From Lachnospiraceae bacterium (GTDB lineage: Bacteria; Bacillota; Clostridia; Lachnospirales; Lachnospiraceae), in assembly GCA_022797535.1 (NCBI GenBank), contig JAAWKU010000015.1, positions 1-37,022 of the forward strand: a DNA stretch of 37,022 nucleotides, written 5' to 3'. Numbering within the stretch: the stretch's first letter is position 1; each line of letters opens with the position of its first letter. The notes under the pieces were generated by a model. It searched no databases and was not told where the DNA came from. It saw nothing but the letters and a program-made list of their open reading frames with translations. Shown here piece after piece: positions 1-11,078 of this stretch. The position numbers were made by a program, and so were the translations under genes.

Positions 1-1
1 T

Positions 2-1057
2 GAAATGGCGACATATACACTAAGCGTTGCTTTTCAGATATTGGCCTATCTACTGATTGGACAAAAAGCATTTTATGGCGAAATAACCATCGGTGAATTT
101 ACAATGGGTATTGCATCGTTAATTAATTTTATGGCTGCATCTTCTTTTGTCACAACAAACATTGTTTCTTTTAATGATAATTTTTTCTATATCAGGCAAT
201 ATAAATCATTTCTTAATCTAAGAAGTAAGTTTGATAAAGCGCCTCAAACGATTGGATTAAATGATATTGACATTAGTCATATAGAAATAGAATTTCGCAA
301 TGTCTGGTTTAGGTATCCTAATAGTACTTCATATGTATTGAAAAATATTAATATTACAATAAAAGATACTGAAAGGCTTGGAATTGTGGGATACAACGGA
401 GCGGGTAAAACATCATTTGCTCTATTGCTGATGCGTATGTATGATCCGACAGAAGGAGCTATTTTTCTAAATGGTATAGATATCCGAAATATTGATTATA
501 AAGAGTATCAGAAAATTATTTCGTCAGTGAATCAGGATTTTTCACTTTTGGCTTTTTCATTAGTGGAAAATATAGCGATTTCAGAGGCTGCAGGCCAGGA
601 AGAAAGAAGAAGGATCACAGAACTTTTAAACGAAAATGGTCTGAGTGAAAGATTTAAAAAAATGTATCGTGGATTGGATACGCCTGTTACGAAAGCGCTG
701 TTTGCCTCGGGTGTGGATTTATCGGGGGGAGAAAGCCAAAAAATTGCTGTTGTCCGCGCACTGTATAAGGATGCTCCGTTACTTATATTAGATGAGCCTA
801 CTTCTGCGTTAGATCCTGTTGCCGAACATGAAATCTTTCAGAAGTTTGCTGAAATGTCGAAGGGAAAAACGACAGTCTTGGTTTCACACAGAATATACAG
901 TACCAGATTTTGTGATAGTATTGCTGTTTTTGATAAAGGTGAGATAGTGGAGCATGGAACCTTTGATGAACTAATGGAGCAAAAAGGGCTATATTATAGT
1001 TTCTTTGAAAAACAAGCGGAATATTTCAAGGATACACTTAAGGACAGTATCGTATAA
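2..1057 (+). CDS. ABC exporter, permease end plus ATPase domain (5' truncated by window edge)
   Basis: This is the C-terminal part of a type I ABC exporter half-transporter. The frame is open to the left edge, so the Met at base 5 need not be the real start and most of the membrane domain is missing. The first ~115 residues hold the last hydrophobic helices. They are followed by a full nucleotide-binding domain: Walker A GYNGAGKTS (about residues 129-137 from that Met), signature LSGGE (about 239-243), Walker B LLILDEPTSALD with the catalytic Glu, and an SHR switch histidine. Such exporters move peptides, lipids or small natural products out of the cell using ATP; the substrate cannot be read here. 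The next gene follows 63 bp downstream on the same strand and is equally AT-rich, so the two probably form one transcript and were acquired together. Confidence 0.9.
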   Translation, partial: EMATYTLSVAFQILAYLLIGQKAFYGEITIGEFTMGIASLINFMAASSFVTTNIVSFNDNFFYIRQYKSFLNLRSKFDKAPQTIGLNDIDISHIEIEFRNVWFRYPNSTSYVLKNINITIKDTERLGIVGYNGAGKTSFALLLMRMYDPTEGAIFLNGIDIRNIDYKEYQKIISSVNQDFSLLAFSLVENIAISEAAGQEERRRITELLNENGLSERFKKMYRGLDTPVTKALFASGVDLSGGESQKIAVVRALYKDAPLLILDEPTSALDPVAEHEIFQKFAEMSKGKTTVLVSHRIYSTRFCDSIAVFDKGEIVEHGTFDELMEQKGLYYSFFEKQAEYFKDTLKDSIV

Positions 1058-1120
1058 ATTAGAATATATCAAATTTAATATGGATAAGAATAAAATGTTA
1101 AACATTTTTACAAAAGGCAA

Positions 1121-2107
1121 GTGCAGCAAAAAAAGGAAAAGGTACTAAACATAATAGATCCGCCTATTGGGACGTATCAAGGAATTTCCTTTGTCTTGGC
1201 GGTGCTTCTTTGTGATAATAAAACAGAAAATTTATACTACAACAACTATATAAACTTAACTGTAGATAATGAAAATGACTACACTAACATGGGGCTGAGA
1301 TTTACAAACGTATCCTGGGAAAATTACCGGATTGACGGGTTTGCAAATATGGATATGTACTATGTAAAAAATATTAAGCATGCTTGTTTTATAGAATTTC
1401 TAAAAAAATTAATTGACCTAAATAATTATCTTCTGCTATTTGGCGTAGACGAATTTTATTTGTCATATAGTGAATTCTATAAGAAAATACATTTCATTCA
1501 CGATACGTATATTTATGGTTATGATGAAAATAGTTTTTACTTAATGGCATATACAAATGAAAACCTAAAAAAAATACGAATATGTTGTCACGAAATTAGA
1601 GATGCAATATATGGTTATTTACAAAAAAACAACAATGCATCATTTTGTACCTTCAGACCAGTAAGAAATAAATATGTAACGGTTGATACTGGTAAAATAT
1701 GTAGAGAATTAAATGATTATATTAATAAAAGAGGAAGTGATATCTACGCAAAGACGGATATATATGGCATTGCAACATATACTTTGCTACAAAAATATAT
1801 TGGGTATGTATCCATAAATAGTGAAGTAAAAATTGACTTAAGAATATTTAGAACATTTTGGGAACATAAAAAGGTTATGTGTGAGCGAATTCAATATCTA
1901 AGTAAAGTTTACTCAATATCCTTAGATGTATGTGAAAACATTAAAAGTATAGAGAAGCAATCAAGATTGATTTTTTCACTTGCAACGAAATATTATCTAT
2001 CGGGACGTAAAGAAATTCTAGAACGGATATTGTTGCTAATGAGAAAGGTTCAGGATGGTGAAATGGAATTAATTGTAGAATTACTTAATGAGTTAAATAG
2101 GCAATAA
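1121..2107 (+). CDS. BtrH-N-like / C39-peptidase-like protein, unknown function
   Basis: A 328-residue soluble protein with no signal peptide or membrane helix. The segment FIHDTYIYGYDENSFYLMAY (around residues 125-145) resembles the His-Asp...GYD core of the BtrH N-terminal (C39-peptidase-like) fold found beside NRPS and RiPP genes; this comparison is from memory. A convincing nucleophilic Cys is not visible in the N-terminal IDPPIGTYQG segment, so it may be non-catalytic or an acyl/peptidyl binding protein. The C-terminal ~130 residues are predicted helical. The start is a GTG with a weak upstream AAAGG. A separate 22-codon ATG frame at 1080-1148 overlaps the start in another frame. Base composition is strongly AT-rich like the ABC gene before it and unlike everything after 2280. 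Function is inferred only from context: maturation or handling of the exported compound. Confidence 0.6.
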   Translation: MQQKKEKVLNIIDPPIGTYQGISFVLAVLLCDNKTENLYYNNYINLTVDNENDYTNMGLRFTNVSWENYRIDGFANMDMYYVKNIKHACFIEFLKKLIDLNNYLLLFGVDEFYLSYSEFYKKIHFIHDTYIYGYDENSFYLMAYTNENLKKIRICCHEIRDAIYGYLQKNNNASFCTFRPVRNKYVTVDTGKICRELNDYINKRGSDIYAKTDIYGIATYTLLQKYIGYVSINSEVKIDLRIFRTFWEHKKVMCERIQYLSKVYSISLDVCENIKSIEKQSRLIFSLATKYYLSGRKEILERILLLMRKVQDGEMELIVELLNELNRQ

Positions 2108-2109
2108 TA

Positions 2110-2219
2110 GAAAGTTCCTAATGGTGTGCTCGCTAACAGCAATCCATCCAGAACTTTCGCAAACGTCAAATAGATTCTTTCCATGATTAGTTGATTTCAA
2201 CGTGAAAAATATCATGGAA
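2110..2219. repeat. two consecutive inverted repeats downstream of the AT-rich genes
   Basis: GAAAGTTC (2110-2117) is repeated inverted as GAACTTTC (2151-2158), and TTCCATGAT (2179-2187) as ATCATGGAA (2211-2219). A smaller TTTCA/TGAAA pair lies inside the second. They sit directly after the stop codon of the last AT-rich gene and before the terminator, at the composition boundary. They could be RNA stem-loops at the 3' end of the transcript or remnants of an insertion boundary; nothing decides between these. Confidence 0.4.
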
Positions 2220-2256
2220 CAACACTTTAGTTTTTAGCGGTTCAAAGTTACAGACA

Positions 2257-2279
2257 GGGGGGAGAGTCTCCCCTTTTTT
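2257..2279 (+). terminator. rho-independent terminator of the AT-rich gene pair
   Basis: A G-rich arm and TCTCCCC form a short strong hairpin (GGGGA/TCCCC with a GAGTC loop) followed by TTTTTT. It ends the leftmost transcription unit and separates it from the G+C-rich genes. Confidence 0.75.
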
Positions 2280-2280
2280 G

Positions 2281-2309
2281 TTGAATTTTAGTAGAGAAAC
2301 GGATATACT
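2281..2309 (+). promoter_or_regulatory. sigma-A-type promoter for the membrane protein gene
   Basis: TTGAAT (2281-2286), a 17-bp spacer and TATACT (2304-2309) match the vegetative consensus. The predicted RNA start near 2316 leaves about 60 nt of leader before the GTG start at 2376. Confidence 0.65.
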
Positions 2310-2375
2310 GTTAATAAGTATCGGCCAGGCATGGACAGAGGGCGTTCCGGACTTTCATAGAAGGAGAGCAGACAG

Positions 2376-3710
2376 GTGGATAAGATAACAGCGAAGGGAA
2401 AAAGAAAGCAGACAGGGAGGGAAAAGGCGGACCGGCGGATCAGCGGCGGCCTGTGGCTGATGTGGGCCCTGACGGCGATGTACGGGCTGTCCTGCCTGTA
2501 TCTGTATTATATGCAGTCCATCCAGCCGCTGGATTATAACAACCGCTATTTTCAGTCGGATCTACCCTATCACATCAGCATGATTGTGGAGGATGGCTGG
2601 TATTACAGCTTTACCGCTTATGTCTACCAGGCGCTGTATTACCTGTGCGGAAAGACAACTCTGGGAATTGCCCTGTTTCTGGCAGCGGTGACGTTGGCTT
2701 CCCTGCTGGTCACGGAACTTTTGCTGCGCGGCATGGCGGGTATGCAGAAAAGGAACTGGGCCACCATGGCTGCAGCCCTGGTGCTGAACCTGGTGATGCC
2801 CTTTTACCTGACATGGGCGGGGAGCTATCGTTATGTGAGTTACCAGTCAGGCAACCTGTGGCACAATTCCACCTACCTCTGTATGCGGCTGCTGGCTCTG
2901 CTGACTCTGCTGTTTTACCGAAAACTGGAGGAGGATTACAGGGAGCAGATCACATGGAAGCAGTGGCTGCTTTTTGCTCTGCTGCTGGTGGTATGTACCG
3001 GAGTTAAGCCCAGCTTTTTGACGGTGTTTGCACCAGCGCTGGCTCTGAAACTTCTCTGGGACCTGTGTCATAAAGTACGCTTTAAACAGGTATTCCTGCT
3101 GGGCTCAGCGGTGCTGCCTGCCTGCGGTGTGGTACTGTGGCAGAACATGGTATTGTTCGGGGAGGATACGGGCAACGGCATGTCGTTTGATCCCTGGTAT
3201 ACCTTTTCTTTACATGCCTACAGGCCCAAGCTGGCCGTTCTGTGTTCTCTGGCCTTTCCGCTGGTGGTGCTGGGGGCCAGTCTGTTGGCTTCCGGCAGGC
3301 AGCAGTGGCGCATTGGAGGGGCGCCCCGGGAGGATGTCTGGCCCGGGGGCGTTTACCAGCTTCGCCTGGGCCGCACATACCTTTTTAGCTGGCTGATGGC
3401 GCTGACGGGGTTTGCGGAGGCTCTATGCCTGGTGGAGACGGGCAGCCGGTCCAGGGACGGTAATTTCCTGTGGGGTTATCTGTTCGCCATTTTCTGGCTG
3501 TATGTGGTAAGCCTGGTCAAGTGGCTGTCCCTGCGGAATGTGGACGTCATGCTGCTCTCGTCCGGAGGGAATGCCTGGGGGCGCGTCCGGCTGATTCTGG
3601 TGCGTGTCGCCTATGTGCTGGCAGGGCTGGTGCTGGTCTATCAGCTCTGGTGCGGGTTTTTCTTTTTCATACGCCTGTTGGAGGGAGAGACCTATTTTAT
3701 GCAGGGATGA
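2376..3710 (+). CDS. polytopic membrane protein, possibly GT-C-like; unknown function
   Basis: A 444-residue protein dominated by hydrophobic segments (roughly nine to eleven). A short basic N-terminus is followed by the first helix near residues 22-42. The first outside loop contains FQSDLPYHISM, which recalls the acidic first loop of GT-C membrane glycosyltransferases, but no family can be assigned with certainty. The start is GTG at 2376, preceded by AAGGAGAG at good spacing. The beta-galactosidase gene begins 75 bp after its stop with no terminator between, so co-transcription is likely. A role in surface glycan assembly is only an inference from the topology. Confidence 0.75.
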   Translation: MDKITAKGKRKQTGREKADRRISGGLWLMWALTAMYGLSCLYLYYMQSIQPLDYNNRYFQSDLPYHISMIVEDGWYYSFTAYVYQALYYLCGKTTLGIALFLAAVTLASLLVTELLLRGMAGMQKRNWATMAAALVLNLVMPFYLTWAGSYRYVSYQSGNLWHNSTYLCMRLLALLTLLFYRKLEEDYREQITWKQWLLFALLLVVCTGVKPSFLTVFAPALALKLLWDLCHKVRFKQVFLLGSAVLPACGVVLWQNMVLFGEDTGNGMSFDPWYTFSLHAYRPKLAVLCSLAFPLVVLGASLLASGRQQWRIGGAPREDVWPGGVYQLRLGRTYLFSWLMALTGFAEALCLVETGSRSRDGNFLWGYLFAIFWLYVVSLVKWLSLRNVDVMLLSSGGNAWGRVRLILVRVAYVLAGLVLVYQLWCGFFFFIRLLEGETYFMQG

Positions 3711-3773
3711 CCGAAGGGGAAATGAGGAAGCAAAATTAAAACAGTGGAACTTATTAAACGAATTAAAATATAG

Positions 3774-6788
<3,015 letters not shown>

Positions 6789-6834
6789 TAAGTGCATTTA
6801 ACAAAAACTTTCATAAAAATTAAGATTTTGACAG

Positions 6835-6863
6835 TGGACAAAAAAAAGAAATAGCGATACAAT
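6835..6863 (+). promoter_or_regulatory. promoter and hairpin leader upstream of the DUF3048 lipoprotein
   Basis: TGGACA (6835-6840), 17 bp and TACAAT (6858-6863) form a fair sigma-A promoter; a perfect TTGACA lies just upstream (6828-6833) but at the wrong spacing. The leader contains a strong G/C stem-loop at about 6873-6900 (CGGGGGC paired with GCCCCTG) without a following T run, so it looks like an mRNA structure rather than a terminator. Confidence 0.5.
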
Positions 6864-6991
6864 AGGGAAGGTACCGGGGGCTGGAACGAAAGGCCCCTGG
6901 AAAATAAAACTTTAAAAGCATATTCCCGAAATAAATTGTCAACAGGGAATAGGCGGAACATAATTTTAATTTAAGAAAGGAATTGATACAG

Positions 6992-8194
6992 ATGAAAAAG
7001 ATAAAGTTGTTGACAGCCGTCTTAATGACTGCATGCGCTTTGGCCGCATGTGGAAATCAGGGAGAGGAACCTACGGTGGCTCCGGGGGTTGACCCCCAGC
7101 CCATTCCCATTGAGAGCGAGACCCAGCCGGAGGAGTCCCAGACTTCTGACGGTACCGGGGATGGATCAACGGAAGGACCTGTAGCCGCCACGGCCACGAT
7201 TGTGGAAAGGACAGTGGTGGATGGGAAGATGCAGAGCTACCTGACCGGCGAGTGGAAGGATGAGTCGGTTTCCCGCCGCCGCAGCATGGCGGTCATGATT
7301 CCCAACAATAAGCCCGCCATGCCCCAGTATGGCCTCTCCCAGGCCAGCATTATCTATGAAGCGCCGGTGGAAGGACGTATGACCCGTCTGATGGCATTTT
7401 TTGAGGACTATGACAATCTGGATCATATAGGCCCTGTGCGCAGCAGCCGTGATTACTATGTGTTTGAGGCCATGGGTCTGGACGCCATTTATTGTAACTG
7501 GGGTCTGGCTGTTCCCTTTGTGGAGGAACTGCTGAAGAGCGATCAGGTAGACAATATAAGCCAGGCTGTATCCGGCATTCACAATCCCTCTTCGGAGGCG
7601 TTTGACAGAATCGACAGACCCGGCTACAAGACAGAGTATACCGGTTATATGTTTATCGACGGATACAATAAGGCTGTGGAGCGTCACGGCTATGACAAAG
7701 AATATGAGCCCGGCTTCCGGGGCGCGTTCCTGTTTGCCAACGACGGACATCGCGCGGAGTATGCGGATAAGCCTGATGCCGTAAAGGTATACCCCGGCGG
7801 AACCAGCAGCAATCAAAGCGGTTATGGCAATGCCCGCCCTGTGTTTGAGTACAATGCGGAGGACGGCCTGTACTATCGTTATCAGTACGATGGGAAGCAG
7901 TATGACGAGATGAACAATGAGCAGCTCACCGTGAGCAATGTGGTGTTCAAAGTATGCGACGGCCTGGTGAGAGAGCCGATTAAAAACGATTATATGTTCT
8001 TTGAGACCCATGGCAGCAATGAGGCTTATGTGTTCACCAACGGCAAGGTCATCAAGGGCACCTGGAAGCGGGAAAATGTGGATGAGCCCACCCGCTATTA
8101 TGATGAAAACGGCAATGAGATTGTGCTGAATCAGGGCAAGACCTGGGTGTGCAACATCTGGTCCGACTACAAAGAGTACATGAGCTGGGAGTAA
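6992..8194 (+). CDS. DUF3048 (YerB-type) lipoprotein
   Basis: A 400-residue secreted lipoprotein. MKKIKLL, a hydrophobic stretch and the lipobox LAAC give a lipidated Cys near residue 19. A Pro/Glu/Thr-rich linker follows, then the DUF3048 domain with PMAVMIPNN-like (here SMAVMIPNNKPAMPQYGL), EAPVEGRMTRLMAFF, IGPVRSSRDYY and the C-terminal KGTWKR...YYDENGNEIVLNQGKTWV segments typical of YerB homologues. These proteins are anchored outside the membrane; their function is not established. The ATG at 6992 is preferred over an in-frame TTG at 6983 because AAGAAAGG lies about 10 nt before the ATG and abuts the TTG. It has its own promoter and terminator, so it is probably monocistronic. Confidence 0.9.
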   Translation: MKKIKLLTAVLMTACALAACGNQGEEPTVAPGVDPQPIPIESETQPEESQTSDGTGDGSTEGPVAATATIVERTVVDGKMQSYLTGEWKDESVSRRRSMAVMIPNNKPAMPQYGLSQASIIYEAPVEGRMTRLMAFFEDYDNLDHIGPVRSSRDYYVFEAMGLDAIYCNWGLAVPFVEELLKSDQVDNISQAVSGIHNPSSEAFDRIDRPGYKTEYTGYMFIDGYNKAVERHGYDKEYEPGFRGAFLFANDGHRAEYADKPDAVKVYPGGTSSNQSGYGNARPVFEYNAEDGLYYRYQYDGKQYDEMNNEQLTVSNVVFKVCDGLVREPIKNDYMFFETHGSNEAYVFTNGKVIKGTWKRENVDEPTRYYDENGNEIVLNQGKTWVCNIWSDYKEYMSWE

Positions 8195-8228
8195 TGGATC
8201 CTGGTAACTGAATATAGGACGAACATAG

Positions 8229-8261
8229 GGCTGTGGATTTTGTTCCACAGCCTTCTTTTTT
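8229..8261 (+). terminator. rho-independent terminator after the DUF3048 gene
   Basis: GGCTGTGGA (8229-8237) pairs perfectly with TCCACAGCC (8244-8252) around a 6-nt loop, followed by TTCTTTTTT. Confidence 0.9.
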
Positions 8262-8432
8262 GACAAAATGAGAGTGCTTTTACTTTTTTCGCGTAAGAAT
8301 TCAGCGGATCCCACTGTATTTTTGTGCTAAAATACCAATGTGGCCGACATATTGGCACCGCGCACGGGGGAGCAGAATCGTTAGCGGCAGGAACATTCCA
8401 GGGAGAATTTCGCGCCGCAGACAGGGGGAACT

Positions 8433-9851
8433 ATGAAGACAGGCGGAAAGAAGATAAACAGGGAATTAATTCTGCGGGGTAACATGCTACATGCGATTCT
8501 GTCCCTGGCCATACCGGTGGTGATTAACAGCTTCCTCCAGACCATGTATAATCTGACGGACACCTACTGGCTGGGCAAAATCGGTACAGCGGAACTGGCG
8601 GCTATCAATCTGGTGACGCCGGTGCAGAATATTATTATTAATTTTGGCAGCGGCATTACGGTGGCGGGCTCCGTGCTGGTGACACAGTTCATCGGCGCGG
8701 GTAAGAAGGAGGAGGCCCTTAAAATGGCCAACCAGATTTTTGCCGCCGCCATGCTCTTTGCCCTGGTGTGTACCACGGTGTGTTTTCTGGCGACACCGGG
8801 GATCGTGACCTGGCTGGGGGCGGATGAGGAGACTTACAGGCATAGCCTGGTCTATCTCCGGGTAGTGATATGGGATATGCCTTTTCTGTTCATGGTCAAC
8901 CTGTTTTCCGCCATCCACCAGGCCCAGGGGGACACCTTGCGTCCCATGTTTCTGAACCTGGGAGGCATCCTGTTGAATCTGGCGCTGGATCCTCTGCTTA
9001 TTGTGGGTTTGGACCTGGGGGCCGGGGGCGCGGCGGCCGCCACCCTGTTTGCCAAGATGGTTCCGGCACTGGCTGCCTTTTTCCTGCTAACCAGGCCCGG
9101 GAAGGAAATCCGTCTCAGCCGGAAACAAATGGCTTTTGAAAAAGAGAAACTGAAACTGATCCTGAAGATCGGACTGCCTTCCGCCATCGGGGGCAGCACC
9201 ATGCAGCTGGGTTTTCTGCTCATGAGCCGCAATGTGTATGCGTATGGAACCCAGGCCATGGCTGCCTATGGCATTGGCAACAAGGTCAACGGCCTGATCA
9301 CGCTGCCCAGCAATGGCATCGGTTCCGCCACCGCCACCATCGTGGGGCAGAATATAGGGGCTGGGCAGCAGGAACGGGCGGAGCAGGGTTATAAAATTTC
9401 CATGGGCATCTGTGTTGTATTTTTATTTATTGGTGGTATGATATTATCCAGAAAGCCGATTTCCACCGCCATTGTGAGTATTTTCAGTGATGACAGGGAA
9501 GTGATTGCCATGGCGGCCGATTTTCTGAGCATTATGGCCTCCTGGTGCTTTACCAACGGCGTGTACAATGCCACCATGGGGCTGTTCCAGGGCACGGGGC
9601 ACACAGAGGTCACCATGGCCGTGGACGCCAGCAGGCTGTGGGTGTTCCGCTTCCTGACTCTGTGGGTGTGCGGGGAACTGTTGCATATGGAGGTACGCAG
9701 CGTGTGGTACTCTGTGGTGGTCAGCAATGCCATTTCCGCCGGGATCCTGTATCTGCTGTACCGCCTGGGCGTCTGGAAAAAGGTGAAGATCAGGCTGCGG
9801 CCGGAGGGAGAGGACAAAGATGGGGCACAGGGGAGCGAAAAAAAGGCATAG
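8433..9851 (+). CDS. MATE family multidrug/metabolite exporter
   Basis: A 472-residue inner-membrane transporter with about twelve helices in two MatE halves. The N-terminal ILSLAIPVVINSFLQTMYNLTDTYWLGK and the internal GLPSAIGGSTMQLGFLLMSR start the two halves; AINLVTPVQNI and GIGSATATIVGQNIGAG are typical MATE loops. It probably expels cationic compounds by sodium or proton antiport, and the substrate is unknown. The ATG at 8433 follows ACAGGGGG at good spacing. A possible extended -10 promoter (TGCTAAAAT, near 8325-8333) precedes it. Its 3' end overlaps the next gene by 32 bp, implying translational coupling with the DUF3810 protein. Confidence 0.93.
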   Translation: MKTGGKKINRELILRGNMLHAILSLAIPVVINSFLQTMYNLTDTYWLGKIGTAELAAINLVTPVQNIIINFGSGITVAGSVLVTQFIGAGKKEEALKMANQIFAAAMLFALVCTTVCFLATPGIVTWLGADEETYRHSLVYLRVVIWDMPFLFMVNLFSAIHQAQGDTLRPMFLNLGGILLNLALDPLLIVGLDLGAGGAAAATLFAKMVPALAAFFLLTRPGKEIRLSRKQMAFEKEKLKLILKIGLPSAIGGSTMQLGFLLMSRNVYAYGTQAMAAYGIGNKVNGLITLPSNGIGSATATIVGQNIGAGQQERAEQGYKISMGICVVFLFIGGMILSRKPISTAIVSIFSDDREVIAMAADFLSIMASWCFTNGVYNATMGLFQGTGHTEVTMAVDASRLWVFRFLTLWVCGELLHMEVRSVWYSVVVSNAISAGILYLLYRLGVWKKVKIRLRPEGEDKDGAQGSEKKA

Positions 9852-10962
9852 GGCCATCAAAATATATGGTGTATGGTCCTTGCTGGTGGTGCTGGTGAAC
9901 CTGGCGGCGGGAGTGATTCCAGGTTTGGGAGACTGGTATATCCGGCGTGTTTTTCCCGTGTGGGTCAATACCTACGGTCGGCTTATGGATCTTTTTCCCT
10001 TCTCTGTGGGGGAATGGATGCTGGCGGTGGGGGTGGGGCTGGTGTGCGCAGCCCTGGGGCTGGGCCTGTTCTCCCTGGTCTGGGGGCTTCGGTCTCCCGC
10101 CGGATTTCCGCGCTGGATCAGGCGCTTCTATGTGTTTTTTGCCTGGACCCTGCTGGCGGTGTGCACGGTTATGACGTTGAACTGTTCTCTCTTGTACCGG
10201 GCCAGTACTTTTTCGGAGCAGTATTTCCCGGAGGCAAGAAAAACACATACTCTGGAAGAACTCATCGAATTGCGCAATCTGGTGGTGGAGCAGTGCAATA
10301 CCCTGGCCCGGGAGATGGAGCGGGACGGGGAGGGGGCCGTGGTGTATCACGGGGACGCCCGGGAGATGCAGGAGGCCGCCATCCGGGCCATGCGTCGTCT
10401 TGGGCAGAGTTATGCCCAGCTGGACGGCTATTATCCCCATCCCAAGCCCTTTTTCGCTTCGGATTTTTTCAGCCAGCAGTATATGCAGGGCTACTATTTC
10501 CCTTTTTCCATGGAAGCGAATTACAATGATGTGATGTACATCATGAACAAGCCGGACACGTTCTGCCATGAGCTGGCCCATCTGCGGGGGTATATCTATG
10601 AGGACGAGGCCAATTTTATCAGTTTTCTGGCCTGTGTGCAGTCTGGTGATCCCCTGTTTGTCTACAGCGGGTATCTGGCGGTGCTGAACTATCTGGACAA
10701 TGACTTCTACAGGGCTGTGGGGGAGGACCGGGAGGCATACCTTGCCCAGCCTCAAATATCGCCCCTGGTGCGGAAGGACAATATATTTCTGACAGACCAG
10801 GAGTGGGAACGGATCAACGGCAGGGCCCTTCTGGATACGGAGACAGTGGACCAGGTGTCGGATGTGCTGCGGGACACCAGCCTGAAGGCCTTCGGCGTCA
10901 GCGACGGGGTGCTGAGTTACAATCGGGTGGTACAGCTTCTGCTGGAATGGTATTACGGATAG
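9820..10962 (+). CDS. DUF3810 membrane protein, putative zinc metallopeptidase
   Basis: This 380-residue protein has a basic N-terminus, three hydrophobic segments in the first ~125 residues and then a soluble domain carrying HELAH (H250-H254) and, nine residues on, a Glu in YEDEANF (E263). That HExxH...E arrangement is the gluzincin zinc site and is characteristic of DUF3810. No proteolytic substrate is known for the family. The active site would face outside if the third helix is the last one. It starts inside the MATE gene in another frame (GAGGGAGAGGAC upstream of ATG), so the pair is co-translated. Confidence 0.85.
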   Translation: MGHRGAKKRHRAIKIYGVWSLLVVLVNLAAGVIPGLGDWYIRRVFPVWVNTYGRLMDLFPFSVGEWMLAVGVGLVCAALGLGLFSLVWGLRSPAGFPRWIRRFYVFFAWTLLAVCTVMTLNCSLLYRASTFSEQYFPEARKTHTLEELIELRNLVVEQCNTLAREMERDGEGAVVYHGDAREMQEAAIRAMRRLGQSYAQLDGYYPHPKPFFASDFFSQQYMQGYYFPFSMEANYNDVMYIMNKPDTFCHELAHLRGYIYEDEANFISFLACVQSGDPLFVYSGYLAVLNYLDNDFYRAVGEDREAYLAQPQISPLVRKDNIFLTDQEWERINGRALLDTETVDQVSDVLRDTSLKAFGVSDGVLSYNRVVQLLLEWYYG

Positions 10963-10986
10963 CGGCACAATGTCATGGGGAAGTAG

Positions 10987-11015
10987 TTTACAAATTCCGC
11001 ATTATGCTATATACT
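10987..11015 (+). promoter_or_regulatory. promoter of the GGDEF gene
   Basis: TTTACA (10987-10992), exactly 17 bp, and TATACT (11010-11015). The predicted RNA start near 11022 lies after an in-frame upstream ATG at 11004, which supports the later ATG at 11079 as the protein start. Confidence 0.65.
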
Positions 11016-11078
11016 TTTAATATATTATACAATCTGGCAGAAAAGCTGTACCGTGACCAAGTTGGAAAGCGTGTCCCT

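Noticed and set aside
10803..11078. N-terminal extension of the GGDEF protein
   Set aside because: It would lie inside the DUF3810 gene in another frame and upstream of the predicted promoter; the extra residues look non-native.
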